From assembly GCA_019637315.1 (NCBI GenBank), contig JAHBVU010000003.1:186001-250000 (forward strand): DNA of 64,000 nucleotides, written 5' to 3'. The stretch's first letter is position 1; every line of letters begins with the position of its first letter. A program made the position numbers and the translations under genes. Shown here piece after piece: positions 1 through 8,448 of the stretch. Origin of the DNA: Gemmatimonadales bacterium (GTDB lineage Bacteria > Gemmatimonadota > Gemmatimonadetes > Gemmatimonadales > GWC2-71-9). Under the pieces are notes generated by a model. It was not told the origin of the DNA. It saw only the letters and a program-made list of their open reading frames with translations, and searched no databases.

Positions 1-104
1 GCAGGTCCAGGCTGCGCCCGTGCCGGACGCAGCCTCCCCGCAGTACCTTTCCATCGTACCACAGCTGACTCGCCGGTTCTACGACTTGCCAAGTGGAGCG
101 TCCC

Positions 105-455
105 ATGCTGCGTACCTCTCGCCCTCGCGCCGGATCGCCCTTCCTGCTGGCCATGGCCGCAGTGTTCTTTCTCAAGTCCTGCGGCACCACCTCGATCCAG
201 AGCCTGCTCGACGAGCCCGGTAAGTACGAAGGGCAGACGGTGCGAGTGGCCGGCTCGGTGACCGGCTCGGTGGGGATTCTGGGCGTCGGTGCTTACCAGA
301 TCGACGACGGGACGGGCAAAGTCACCATCGTGACTCAGAGCGGCGTTCCGCGGGAAGGATCCAAAGCAGGCGTCGAGGGCAAGTTCCATTCCGCGTTCAC
401 ACTCGGTACGCAGACGGCGGCCGTGATCGTGGAAGAGCGCCGGAAGACCCAGTGA
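105..455 (+). CDS. OB-fold (tOB-like) small lipoprotein
   Basis: This 116-residue protein has a hydrophobic N-terminal segment (about residues 10-23) ending in a cysteine of the context L-K-S-C. That is an imperfect lipobox, because the lysine at -2 is unusual. The rest has the pattern of a small OB-fold: a Tyr-x-Gly-Gln-x-Val strand, a central Asp-Asp-Gly-Thr-Gly turn, and alternating hydrophobic strands. Such domains bind ligands or proteins in the envelope; no function can be assigned. I chose ATG 105 because GGAG lies nine bases upstream; an in-frame GTG at 93 is possible. Its stop overlaps the GTG start of the next gene, so the two are probably co-transcribed. Confidence 0.6.
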   Translation: MLRTSRPRAGSPFLLAMAAVFFLKSCGTTSIQSLLDEPGKYEGQTVRVAGSVTGSVGILGVGAYQIDDGTGKVTIVTQSGVPREGSKAGVEGKFHSAFTLGTQTAAVIVEERRKTQ

Positions 456-1174
456 CCCAGTCGGTTCATGTTCTGGCGGTTGCCGCTCATCGGGATGACG
501 TCGAGCTGACCTGTGCCGGCACCCTGATCAAAGCGGCTGATCAGGGATACCGAACCGGAATTCTCGATCTCACGGCCGGCGAAACCGGCACCCGCGGATC
601 CGCCGCACTCCGCGCCAGTGAAGCAGAGGCCGCCGCCCGGATCATGGGGGTGGCTGAACGGCGCAATGCAGGGTTGCCCGACGCCGGACTGCACAACTCC
701 GACGAGGCGCGCCGGATCGTGGTCGAAGCGATCCGCCATTTCGCGCCCAGGGTCGTGATCCTGCCCTTTCCCGTCGGACGACACCCCGACCACCGAATCG
801 CCTCGGAACTGGCCCGGGATGCCTGTTTCCTGGCCGGTCTGGCCAAGTATCCGGCCGGTGGAATGCCCCATCGCCCGTTCAAGATCCTCTACGCCCTGGC
901 GTATCGGGAAGACCCGGTCAAGCCGACGTTCGTGGTGGATATTACACCACAGTTCGACCGAAAAATGGCCGCGATCCGCTGCTACGCGAGCCAGTTTGAT
1001 GGGGCAACCAACGCTGGAGAGATCTTTCCCACCGGCCAGGACCTCTACAGCCTGGTGGGAACCCAGAACGCCCACTACGGCTCGCTGATCCGGGCCCGGT
1101 TCGGGGAACCGTATTTCACCCACGAGACGGTCGAGATCGACGACATCGTCCAGCTGGGGGTTCAGAGCATGTAG
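452..1174 (+). CDS. bshB1: PIG-L family deacetylase, bacillithiol BshB1-like
   Basis: A 240-residue LmbE/PIG-L zinc deacetylase. The BshB1 family removes the acetyl group from GlcNAc-malate in bacillithiol synthesis, and related enzymes act on other GlcNAc conjugates. The N-terminal metal motif reads A-H-R-D-D-V-E where the family normally has A-H-P-D-D, and the second motif is G-R-H-P-D-H. The spacing and T-A-G-E-T-G-T-R-G block fit BshB1 well. The GTG start overlaps the stop of the OB-fold gene, and a cysteine desulfurase gene lies 42 nt downstream, a fitting thiol/sulfur context. No bshA or bshC is in the window, so the pathway assignment rests on family resemblance. Confidence 0.78.
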   Translation: MTQSVHVLAVAAHRDDVELTCAGTLIKAADQGYRTGILDLTAGETGTRGSAALRASEAEAAARIMGVAERRNAGLPDAGLHNSDEARRIVVEAIRHFAPRVVILPFPVGRHPDHRIASELARDACFLAGLAKYPAGGMPHRPFKILYALAYREDPVKPTFVVDITPQFDRKMAAIRCYASQFDGATNAGEIFPTGQDLYSLVGTQNAHYGSLIRARFGEPYFTHETVEIDDIVQLGVQSM

Positions 1175-1202
1175 GGGGCTCATCGGCCTCCCGATCCGGG
1201 GT

Positions 1203-1208
1203 TATAAT
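1203..1208 (+). promoter_or_regulatory. -10 element placed for a leaderless transcript
   Basis: A perfect TATAAT ends 8 nt before the ATG of the cysteine desulfurase gene. With usual -10 to +1 spacing the transcript would begin at or next to the start codon. No convincing -35 or Shine-Dalgarno sequence is present. This suggests a promoter that starts transcription independently of bshB1. Confidence 0.5.
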
Positions 1209-1216
1209 CCCTGTCT

Positions 1217-2395
1217 ATGCCGGTACGACCCGTCTACCTCGACCATGCGGCCACCACCCCGGTGCGCCCTGAGGTGCTCGAAGCAATGCTCCCCTATCTG
1301 GGCAGCGGCGCCTTCGGCAATCCGTCCAGCGCCCACCATTTCGGGCGGACCGCCCGCGCCGGGATCGAGCAGGCCCGGCGCCAGGTCGCCACCGCGGTCG
1401 GTGCCGAGCCGAACCAGGTTGTTTTCACGTCGGGGGGCACCGAGGCCGACAATCTGGCCATCATCGGCAGCGCGCTCGCTGCGCGCAACCGGGGCCGCCC
1501 GATGCGGGTGGTCACCTCGGCCATCGAGCACAAGGCCGTGCTGGCAGCTGCGCACCATGTGGTCACGCTTGGCGGCGAAGAAGACATTCTCCCGGTCGAC
1601 GGCAGCGGACTGATCGACCAGGCGGCGTTTGCGACCTCCCTGACGCGCGCGCCGGCTATTGCCTCGTTCATGTGGGTCAACAACGAAACGGGGGTCCGCC
1701 AGCCGATCGAGGCAATGAGTCGAGCCGCCCGCGAGGCGGGCGTGCCGTTCCACTCCGACGCGGTCCAGGCCTTCGGCAAGCTGCCGATCAATCTCGCCGA
1801 CGCCTGCTGCACCCTGCTCACGTTGTCCGGGCACAAGATCGGCGCGCCCAAGGGCATCGGCGCGCTGATCGTGTGCGACCGCGGGGTAGTCGACGCCCTG
1901 ATCCATGGCGGAGGCCAGCAGTTCGGCATCCGTCCGGGCACCGAGAATGTGGCTGGCGCGGTGGCGCTCGGCAAAGCAGCGATCCTGGCAGCGGCGGAGG
2001 TTGCGGAGGAAGCAGACCGTCTCGGTCGGCTGCGCGACAAGCTCCTGGCGGAGTTGCGCGCCGTCGTGCCGGACCTGGTCGTCAACGGCGAAGGAGCGCC
2101 CCGGGCGCCGCACGTGCTCAGCCTCGCCGTCCCTGGCGCGGAGGCCGAGGCCCTGCTCATGCATCTGGATCTCGCCGGGATTGCGGTCTCGGGCGGGTCG
2201 GCCTGCTCGACCGGATCGGTCGAGCCATCGCACGTTCTGGTGGCCATGGGCGTGCCGCGTCCCCTCGCGCTCAGTGCGATCCGCCTGAGCCTGGGCCACG
2301 AGACCCGGGACGCCGACATTGCGCAGGTCGTCTCGGTGTTCCCCGGCATCGTCGACAAGGTCCGCAAACTCGCGACGGTACTCGGACGTGCCTGA
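1217..2395 (+). CDS. Cysteine desulfurase (IscS/NifS class)
   Basis: A 392-residue pyridoxal-phosphate enzyme that takes sulfur from cysteine as a protein persulfide. It has the N-terminal Y-L-D-H-A-A-T-T-P motif, the T-S-G-G-T-E-A-D-N cofactor-phosphate site, the PLP lysine in S-G-H-K-I-G-A-P-K-G, and the persulfide cysteine in G-S-A-C-S-T-G. The following mnmA gene starts 8 nt before this gene ends. This resembles the dedicated desulfurase-MnmA pairing known in Firmicutes (YrvO-MnmA), so its main job is probably to supply sulfur for tRNA thiolation, though Fe-S assembly is also possible. Confidence 0.93.
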   Translation: MPVRPVYLDHAATTPVRPEVLEAMLPYLGSGAFGNPSSAHHFGRTARAGIEQARRQVATAVGAEPNQVVFTSGGTEADNLAIIGSALAARNRGRPMRVVTSAIEHKAVLAAAHHVVTLGGEEDILPVDGSGLIDQAAFATSLTRAPAIASFMWVNNETGVRQPIEAMSRAAREAGVPFHSDAVQAFGKLPINLADACCTLLTLSGHKIGAPKGIGALIVCDRGVVDALIHGGGQQFGIRPGTENVAGAVALGKAAILAAAEVAEEADRLGRLRDKLLAELRAVVPDLVVNGEGAPRAPHVLSLAVPGAEAEALLMHLDLAGIAVSGGSACSTGSVEPSHVLVAMGVPRPLALSAIRLSLGHETRDADIAQVVSVFPGIVDKVRKLATVLGRA

Positions 2396-3446
2396 GAAGA
2401 TTCTGGTCGCCATGTCCGGCGGGGTCGACAGCTCACTCGCCGCCGCCGTGCTGGTCCAGCAGGGCTATGATGTCGTCGGCGCCACGATGAAGCTTTTCTG
2501 CTACGGCGACGAGGTGCCTGATCGTCCCTGCTGTTCGCTCGACTCGATCAACGATGCTCGCGACGTGGCCCACGCCCTCGGGATTCCACACTACGTCCTG
2601 AATCTGGAAGATCGCTTCGGCGAGCAGGTCATCACCAACTTCGTTGATGAGTACAGCCGAGGTCGGACCCCGATTCCCTGCGTCCGCTGCAACTCGTTCA
2701 CCAAGTTCCGAGACCTCCTGGCTCACGCCGACGCGCTTGGCTGCGATGCCATTGCCACCGGGCACTATGCGATTGCCAAAGAGGGCAAGCTGTTCCGCGG
2801 CGCCGACCGAAACAAGGACCAGAGTTATTTCCTCTGGGGCATTCCACCTGAGGTGGTGGCCCGGATGCGAACCCCGGTCGGTGCGCTGACCAAGGCCGAG
2901 ACGCGCGCTGCGGCCCGGACCCTCGGGTTGACCACGGCGGACAAGCCGGAGTCGGTCGAGATCTGCTTCGTGCCGAACGACGACTACGTCAGCGTACTCG
3001 AAGCGCGCCTGCCTGCCGATGCACCGGCGCTGGCGCCGGGCCCCGTCGTCACGACTGCGGGAACGCAGATCGGGGAGCATCGCGGCTTCGCCCGATACAC
3101 CATCGGACAGCGACGCGGCCTGCCCGGCGGCGCGCCGCTGCCCCTCTACGTTGTCGGGATTCGGCCCGCCGACCGCGCCGTCGTGGTCGGCACCGAGGCG
3201 GAACTCGCCGGTACCGTCGTGGAGCTCGAAGAGCTCAACTGGCTTGCCGCTCCGCTTGACGCCGGCGATCACTGCGAGGTGCAGATCCGCTATCGCAGTC
3301 GGAGCGTGCCCGCCACGGTGCGCACCGTCGGCCCGACCGGTCTGGTCCTCGACCTCCACGAGCCCGCTCGCGCCATCACGCCGGGCCAGTCTGGTGTGCT
3401 CTACACGGCCGAGGGCCAGGTCCTGGGCGGAGGAGTGATCAAGTGA
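2388..3446 (+). CDS. mnmA: tRNA-specific 2-thiouridylase MnmA
   Basis: MnmA adenylates U34 of Glu, Gln and Lys tRNAs and replaces O2 with sulfur. The 352-residue product has the PP-loop S-G-G-V-D-S-S at residues 10-16, the first catalytic cysteine at about C101 (in R-C-N), and the second at about C193 (E-I-C-F). It also has the G-H-Y-A and G-Q-R-R-G-L motifs. The GTG at 2388 puts the PP-loop at the usual distance from the N terminus; an open frame upstream from 2319 is only overlap with the desulfurase gene. The preceding gene overlaps it and the next starts on its stop codon, so translation is probably coupled across all three. Confidence 0.95.
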   Translation: MPEKILVAMSGGVDSSLAAAVLVQQGYDVVGATMKLFCYGDEVPDRPCCSLDSINDARDVAHALGIPHYVLNLEDRFGEQVITNFVDEYSRGRTPIPCVRCNSFTKFRDLLAHADALGCDAIATGHYAIAKEGKLFRGADRNKDQSYFLWGIPPEVVARMRTPVGALTKAETRAAARTLGLTTADKPESVEICFVPNDDYVSVLEARLPADAPALAPGPVVTTAGTQIGEHRGFARYTIGQRRGLPGGAPLPLYVVGIRPADRAVVVGTEAELAGTVVELEELNWLAAPLDAGDHCEVQIRYRSRSVPATVRTVGPTGLVLDLHEPARAITPGQSGVLYTAEGQVLGGGVIK

Positions 3447-5509
3447 CCGACCTGCGGCGACTCGCCGCCTGCATCCTCGGGACGTTCGCGCTGTTCGCTG
3501 CGCTCGCGGCAAGCCGGCTAGCTGCGCAGAACGGCGGCCGCGCCATGACTGTCGAAGACTTCCTGGCGCTCCAGATCGTCGGCGACCCGCAGCTCTCGCC
3601 CGATGGTTCGCTAATCGCGTTCACGGTCACCACGCCTTCGCTCAGCGACGATCGCAACGTGTCCCGGCTCTGGCTCCACAATCTGACCAACGGGTCTACC
3701 CGGGAACTGACCCGCGGCGCCGGGTCCGACCTGGCGCCGCGCTGGGCGCGCGACGGTCGGACTCTGGCGTTCCTCTCGACCCGGAGCGGCAGCCCGCAAG
3801 TCTGGCGGATCCGGACCGATGGCGGCGAGCCGGTGCAGCTCACCTCACTGCCGAGCGGTGTCAACGAGTACTGGTGGTCTCCCGATACGACCGCATTGTT
3901 CGTTGCGGCTGATATCAGCTGGCCTGATACGACCGAGCTGCAGCGCCGGCACGGGGAGTTTCCGACCAATGCCCGGATGTGGACCGGGCTGATGTACCGG
4001 CACTGGAACAGTTGGCGGGCCGGCCTCCGCCAGCACCTCTTCCGGATCGACCTGCCGACCGGGCTCGCGACCGACATCACACCGTTCGACCACGATGTCC
4101 CGACGCTGGCGCTGGGTGGCCGTGACGTAGCGATCTCGCCGCTCGGTACGGAGCTGGCAATCGTCTTCAACGCCGACTCCGTCGTGGCCACCAGCACCAA
4201 CAACGACATCTACCTGATCGGGCCGGATGGCACCGGTCTGGTTCCGATGACGCGGAACCCCGGCAACGACCATAGCCCATCCTATGCGCCCAACGCGCGC
4301 TGGATCGCCTACCTGTCGATGCGCACACCCGGCTTCGAGGCCGACCGACAGGAGCTGATGCTGTACGACCGGGCCAGCGGCGATCATCGGTCGCTCACCG
4401 GCGACTGGGACGCGAGCATCCTGGCCTTCAACTGGGCGCCCGACTCGCGCTCGATCGTTGCCGAGGTCGAGATGCGCGGCGAACGGCAGCTGCATCGCAT
4501 CGACCTCGCCAGCAGCCGCCGCACCCTGATGGTCTCGGGCGGATCGAGTTCGGCTCCGCAGCTGGCTCCGTCCGGCAACGCCATGATCTACCTGCACCAG
4601 ACCGCGGCCGCGCCTCCCGAGATCTATCTGCTGCCGTTGGTGGGCCGCGGACCGCTGACGGCACGCAAGCTGACCTCGCTCAACGCCACACTGCTGGCCG
4701 ATATCGAGTTGACGCCGGTGGAAACCTTCGGTTTTGTCGGCGCCAATCGCGACAGCGTCTTCGGCCTGCTGGTCAAGCCGCCCGGCTTCGATCCGGCCCG
4801 CAAGTATCCGGTCGCCTACCTGATCCATGGCGGGCCTCAGAGCGCCTGGACCGACACCTGGCACCTGCGCTGGAACTACGCGCTCTTTGCCTCGCGTGGT
4901 TACGTCGTCGCCGGCGTGAATTTTCATGGTTCCACCGGGTACGGCCAGGCCTTCACCAACAGCATTTCCCGCCGCTGGGGCGACCTGCCCTACCAGGATC
5001 TGATGCGCGGGGTCGAGTATCTCGAACGGCTGCCCTACGTCGACGGCACCCGGATCGGCGCGGCCGGCGCCTCGTACGGCGGCTACATGATTTACTGGAT
5101 GGCCGGTCGGACCACCCGCTTCAAGACGCTGGTGGCCCACAGCGGCATCTTCAACACCGAGAGCATGGCAAGCACGACCGAGGAGCTCTGGTTTCCGATC
5201 TGGGAGTTTGGCGGATCGCCGATTTCGCCGGAAGCGCGAACCCTGCTGGCGCAGTGGTCGCCGGCCAACTTCGTGACGCAGTGGCAAACCCCGATGCTGA
5301 TCAGTCACGGTCAGCAGGATTTCCGGGTCGACGTGTCGGAAGGGTTTCAGGCCTTCACCGCGCTGCAGCTCCGCGGCATCGCGTCCAAGTTTCTCTATTT
5401 CCCAGACGAGGGGCACTTCGTTCAGAAGCCGCGGAACCGGCGGCTCTGGTGGAACGTGGTGCTCGACTGGCTCGACCAGTATCTGACCCCGGCATCCGGC
5501 GACCCGTGA
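3443..5509 (+). CDS. S9 family prolyl oligopeptidase / acylaminoacyl-peptidase, secreted
   Basis: The 688-residue product begins with a signal peptide (hydrophobic to about residue 28, ending L-A-A-Q-N), then a WD40-like beta-propeller (about 35-420), then an alpha/beta-hydrolase domain. The likely triad is S544 in G-A-S-Y-G-G-Y, D626 in Q-Q-D-F and H658 in E-G-H-F. Family members cleave oligopeptides, often after proline or from acylated N termini, in the periplasm. The GTG start shares bases with the mnmA stop. Fusion to the tRNA-modification genes is probably one of layout, not function. Confidence 0.9.
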   Translation: MTDLRRLAACILGTFALFAALAASRLAAQNGGRAMTVEDFLALQIVGDPQLSPDGSLIAFTVTTPSLSDDRNVSRLWLHNLTNGSTRELTRGAGSDLAPRWARDGRTLAFLSTRSGSPQVWRIRTDGGEPVQLTSLPSGVNEYWWSPDTTALFVAADISWPDTTELQRRHGEFPTNARMWTGLMYRHWNSWRAGLRQHLFRIDLPTGLATDITPFDHDVPTLALGGRDVAISPLGTELAIVFNADSVVATSTNNDIYLIGPDGTGLVPMTRNPGNDHSPSYAPNARWIAYLSMRTPGFEADRQELMLYDRASGDHRSLTGDWDASILAFNWAPDSRSIVAEVEMRGERQLHRIDLASSRRTLMVSGGSSSAPQLAPSGNAMIYLHQTAAAPPEIYLLPLVGRGPLTARKLTSLNATLLADIELTPVETFGFVGANRDSVFGLLVKPPGFDPARKYPVAYLIHGGPQSAWTDTWHLRWNYALFASRGYVVAGVNFHGSTGYGQAFTNSISRRWGDLPYQDLMRGVEYLERLPYVDGTRIGAAGASYGGYMIYWMAGRTTRFKTLVAHSGIFNTESMASTTEELWFPIWEFGGSPISPEARTLLAQWSPANFVTQWQTPMLISHGQQDFRVDVSEGFQAFTALQLRGIASKFLYFPDEGHFVQKPRNRRLWWNVVLDWLDQYLTPASGDP

Positions 5510-5544
5510 CCGAGTCGTTACGCGCAGAGGGCCACACCGGCCCT

Positions 5545-7644
5545 ATGTTCGCCCCTATGCCGATTCCCGCCGACACCCCCTCGGTCGACCTGCGCCACCC
5601 GGCGCTCTACATCAATCGCGAACTCTCCTGGCTCGAGTTCAACCGGCGGGTACTCCACGAAGCCGAGGATCCGCGAACGCCGTTGCTCGAACGGCTCAAG
5701 TTTCTGGCGATCTTCGCGTCGAATCTGGACGAGTTCTTTCAGGTCCGCGTCGCCGGTCTTCGCAAGCAGGTCGCGGCGCGATACCAGGACCCCGCTGCCG
5801 ACGGTTTGACAGCGGAGGAGCAGCTGACCGCGATCTCGACCGTGGTTCGTGAGCTGCAGCGCCACCACGACCGCTGCCTGATGCAGGACGTGCTGCCGGC
5901 CCTCGCCGCCGCCGGGATCGAGCTGATCGTCGACTGGAATGCGCTGACGGAGGCGGATCGTGCGCACCTGGCTCGCTATTTCACCGACCAGGTGTTTCCG
6001 GTGCTGACGCCGCTCGCCGTCGATCCGGGCCATCCCTTTCCGACCATCTCGAACCTGAGCATCTCGCTGGCCGTCACGCTCCGAGGCCCCGAGGGCGACG
6101 AGCACTTTGCCCGCGTCAAGGTGCCCAAGATTCTGCCGCGCTGGGTCCCGCTCCCGGGCGGCACCAGGTTCGTGCCGCTCGAGACCCTGATTTCGGCGCA
6201 TCTCGAGGCCCTCTTCCCCGGCATCGAGATCCTCGGCGCCTACGCCTTCAGGATTACCCGCAATACCGATCTGGAAATCGATCCTGAAGAGGCCGAGGAT
6301 CTGCTGTCGCTGATTCAGGAGGAGGTGCGGAACCGGCGCTTTGCCGAGGTGGTTCGGCTCGAAGTGCAGCCGGCCACGCCGCCGTCGCTGCGCAACCTGC
6401 TCACTGCCGAGCTGACAGCCGACCAGGACCCCGCCGAACTACCGCTTGGTGAGCATGAGACGTACGAAGTGGCCGGACTGCTCGACGCCGGCGACCTGAT
6501 GTCGCTGGCCTCGATCGAACGGCCCGAGCTGCGCGACCCGCCCTTCGTACCGGTGACTCAGGCCCGACTCTCAGGCACGCCAAACTTGTTCGACGTGATC
6601 CGAGAGGGGGAGGTCTTCGTCCACCATCCCTACGACAGCTTTACCACCTCGGTCGAGCGCTTCCTGCAGCTCGCCACCGAGGACCCCGACGTTCTCGCCA
6701 TCAAGATGACGCTCTATCGCACCGGGGGCGACTCGCACATCGCGCGAATGCTCGCCAACGCGGCCGAGCGCGGCAAGCAGGTGGCGGTCCTGATCGAGCT
6801 GCAGGCACGCTTCGACGAAGAGAACAACATTCAGTGGGCCCAGCGGTTCGAGGACGTCGGCGTTCACGTCAGCTATGGGATTCCGGGCCTCAAAACCCAC
6901 GCCAAGGTGATCCTGGTGGTCCGGCGCGAGGGCGAGACGATCCGGCGTTACGTTCACATCGGCACCGGCAACTACCAGCCGAAGACGGCGCGCCTGTACA
7001 CGGATTTCGGCCTGTTCACCGCCGACGCGGCGCTTGGCGCCGATCTGTCGGATCTCTTCAACGTGCTCACCGGATTTGCCGCGCCCGCGGGCTATCGAAA
7101 GCTGCTCGTGGCCCCGGGCGGAATGCGCCCGCGACTGATTCAGCTGATCGAACGGGAGGCGCAGCACGCCCGCGCGGGCCGGCCGGCGCGGCTCCTTGCC
7201 AAGATGAATGCCCTCAATCACGTCGACGTGATGCGGGCCTTGTACGAGGCGTCACGCGCCGGAGTCCAGATCGACCTGATCATTCGCGGTATCTGTGCGC
7301 TCAGGCCCGGCGTACCCGGCGTGAGTGACAACATCCGGGTCATCAGTGTCATCGGTCGATTCCTGGAGCACTCACGGGCCTGGTACTTCGAGAACGGCGG
7401 CGAGCCGGACGTCTATATCTCGTCCGCCGACTGGATGCCGAGGAATCTCGATCGCCGGATCGAATCGGCCGCGCCGCTGGGCACAGCGGCGCATCGCGAG
7501 ACCGTGCGCGAACTGCTCGAATTGATGTGGCGGGACAACCGCCAGGCCTGGGAACTCGCGGCCGATGGCAGCTGGACTCAGCGTCGACCCGATGCCGAGG
7601 GGTTAGTTGCTACGCAACAGACGTTGATCGACCGCCATCGCTGA
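5545..7644 (+). CDS. ppk1: Polyphosphate kinase 1
   Basis: PPK1 reversibly transfers the gamma-phosphate of ATP to polyphosphate. The product of 699 residues has the N-terminal N-R-E-L-S-W-L-E-F-N signature, the H-H-P-Y-D-S-F segment, the phosphorylated histidine in H-I-G-T-G-N and the second active-site histidine in E-H-S-R-A-W-Y-F. ATG 5545 is preceded by a weak GAGGG. GTG 5506, overlapping the upstream peptidase stop, and ATG 5557 are in-frame alternatives. The last 42 nt overlap the convergent lipoprotein gene on the other strand. Confidence 0.95.
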   Translation: MFAPMPIPADTPSVDLRHPALYINRELSWLEFNRRVLHEAEDPRTPLLERLKFLAIFASNLDEFFQVRVAGLRKQVAARYQDPAADGLTAEEQLTAISTVVRELQRHHDRCLMQDVLPALAAAGIELIVDWNALTEADRAHLARYFTDQVFPVLTPLAVDPGHPFPTISNLSISLAVTLRGPEGDEHFARVKVPKILPRWVPLPGGTRFVPLETLISAHLEALFPGIEILGAYAFRITRNTDLEIDPEEAEDLLSLIQEEVRNRRFAEVVRLEVQPATPPSLRNLLTAELTADQDPAELPLGEHETYEVAGLLDAGDLMSLASIERPELRDPPFVPVTQARLSGTPNLFDVIREGEVFVHHPYDSFTTSVERFLQLATEDPDVLAIKMTLYRTGGDSHIARMLANAAERGKQVAVLIELQARFDEENNIQWAQRFEDVGVHVSYGIPGLKTHAKVILVVRREGETIRRYVHIGTGNYQPKTARLYTDFGLFTADAALGADLSDLFNVLTGFAAPAGYRKLLVAPGGMRPRLIQLIEREAQHARAGRPARLLAKMNALNHVDVMRALYEASRAGVQIDLIIRGICALRPGVPGVSDNIRVISVIGRFLEHSRAWYFENGGEPDVYISSADWMPRNLDRRIESAAPLGTAAHRETVRELLELMWRDNRQAWELAADGSWTQRRPDAEGLVATQQTLIDRHR

Positions 7645-8448
7645 TCCCAGGCCAGCGGGCCCTTGTGTCGATCGATCGACCGTGCGGATCCGGCGGACCC
7701 ACGCACCCAGCACGCCATGCCCTCCGTGGACATTTTGTTTCGGCTGGACGGTAAACGGCCCGCCGACCCCCGTCGTGAAGTATTCGAACAGCTCCCGATT
7801 GACCGCAATGACGGCCACCTCGACCGCGCGGGTCCGGTCCGCCGGAATCGCTGCCGCTGGCACGATGGTGTCGATCCTCGCCTCACCAGTAACACCGGCC
7901 CACGGCGAGCCAAAGCCCTCGCAGATCGGCGGGTTGGTCAGGCAGTCCGGGCTGGCCCGCACGTTGACGATGTAGCGGAACGCCCCCGCGCTGGGCGACC
8001 AGACTGCAGTCAAACCCGTCGAGCCAGGCGGATCTCCGCGAGCATCGAGCGCCGTGATCTCAAAATCGGAAGGTACCGTGGTCGACGCAGTCGCCGTGGG
8101 GCGCCCTGGAGCCGTCACCGTGACCCGATACCGCCGACCCGGTTCAACCCTGGCCTCGAACACCATTGCATACGAGGTACCCTGACCCTCGACCGGCGCC
8201 GCCGTCGCCACCGTCGTGAGTCCACCATCGGGGCCAACCTCGCTGAGCACAGCGTCGAGCCGCGTAATCGGCAGGCCGTCGGTCTGGTCGACATACACGA
8301 CCTGATACGACGAGTCGGCCACCAGGACCCCGAAGAGGTGCAGCGAACCGTCGGTCAGGTCCGGAATGTCCGGCGCCGCTGGGTCACCGCAGCCAAGCAG
8401 GCATGCGCCCGCCGCCAGCGACGCGGTCAGGCGCGAGAGGAAGCTCAT
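7603..8448 (-). CDS. DUF4249-like lipoprotein downstream of TonB receptor
   Basis: A 281-residue predicted lipoprotein. Its signal peptide ends A-C-L-L-G-C, followed by an acidic/proline tether. The body has beta-rich Ig-like strands and one cysteine pair (in P-D-C-L-T-N-P-P-I-C) that could form a disulfide. Position directly after a TonB receptor, with an ATGA overlap, matches the DUF4249 lipoproteins that partner such receptors; sequence resemblance alone is modest. It probably sits in the outer membrane and helps ligand capture. The 3' end overlaps ppk1 by 42 nt on opposite strands. An open frame extends upstream to 8643, but that part lacks a start context and lies inside the receptor gene. 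Confidence 0.6.
   Translation of the reverse strand: MSFLSRLTASLAAGACLLGCGDPAAPDIPDLTDGSLHLFGVLVADSSYQVVYVDQTDGLPITRLDAVLSEVGPDGGLTTVATAAPVEGQGTSYAMVFEARVEPGRRYRVTVTAPGRPTATASTTVPSDFEITALDARGDPPGSTGLTAVWSPSAGAFRYIVNVRASPDCLTNPPICEGFGSPWAGVTGEARIDTIVPAAAIPADRTRAVEVAVIAVNRELFEYFTTGVGGPFTVQPKQNVHGGHGVLGAWVRRIRTVDRSTQGPAGLGSAMAVDQRLLRSN

Noticed and set aside
3845-5416. 523-codon open frame antisense to the S9 peptidase
   Set aside because: Composition is that of a reverse-strand shadow; the opposite strand has a full signal peptide, propeller and catalytic triad.
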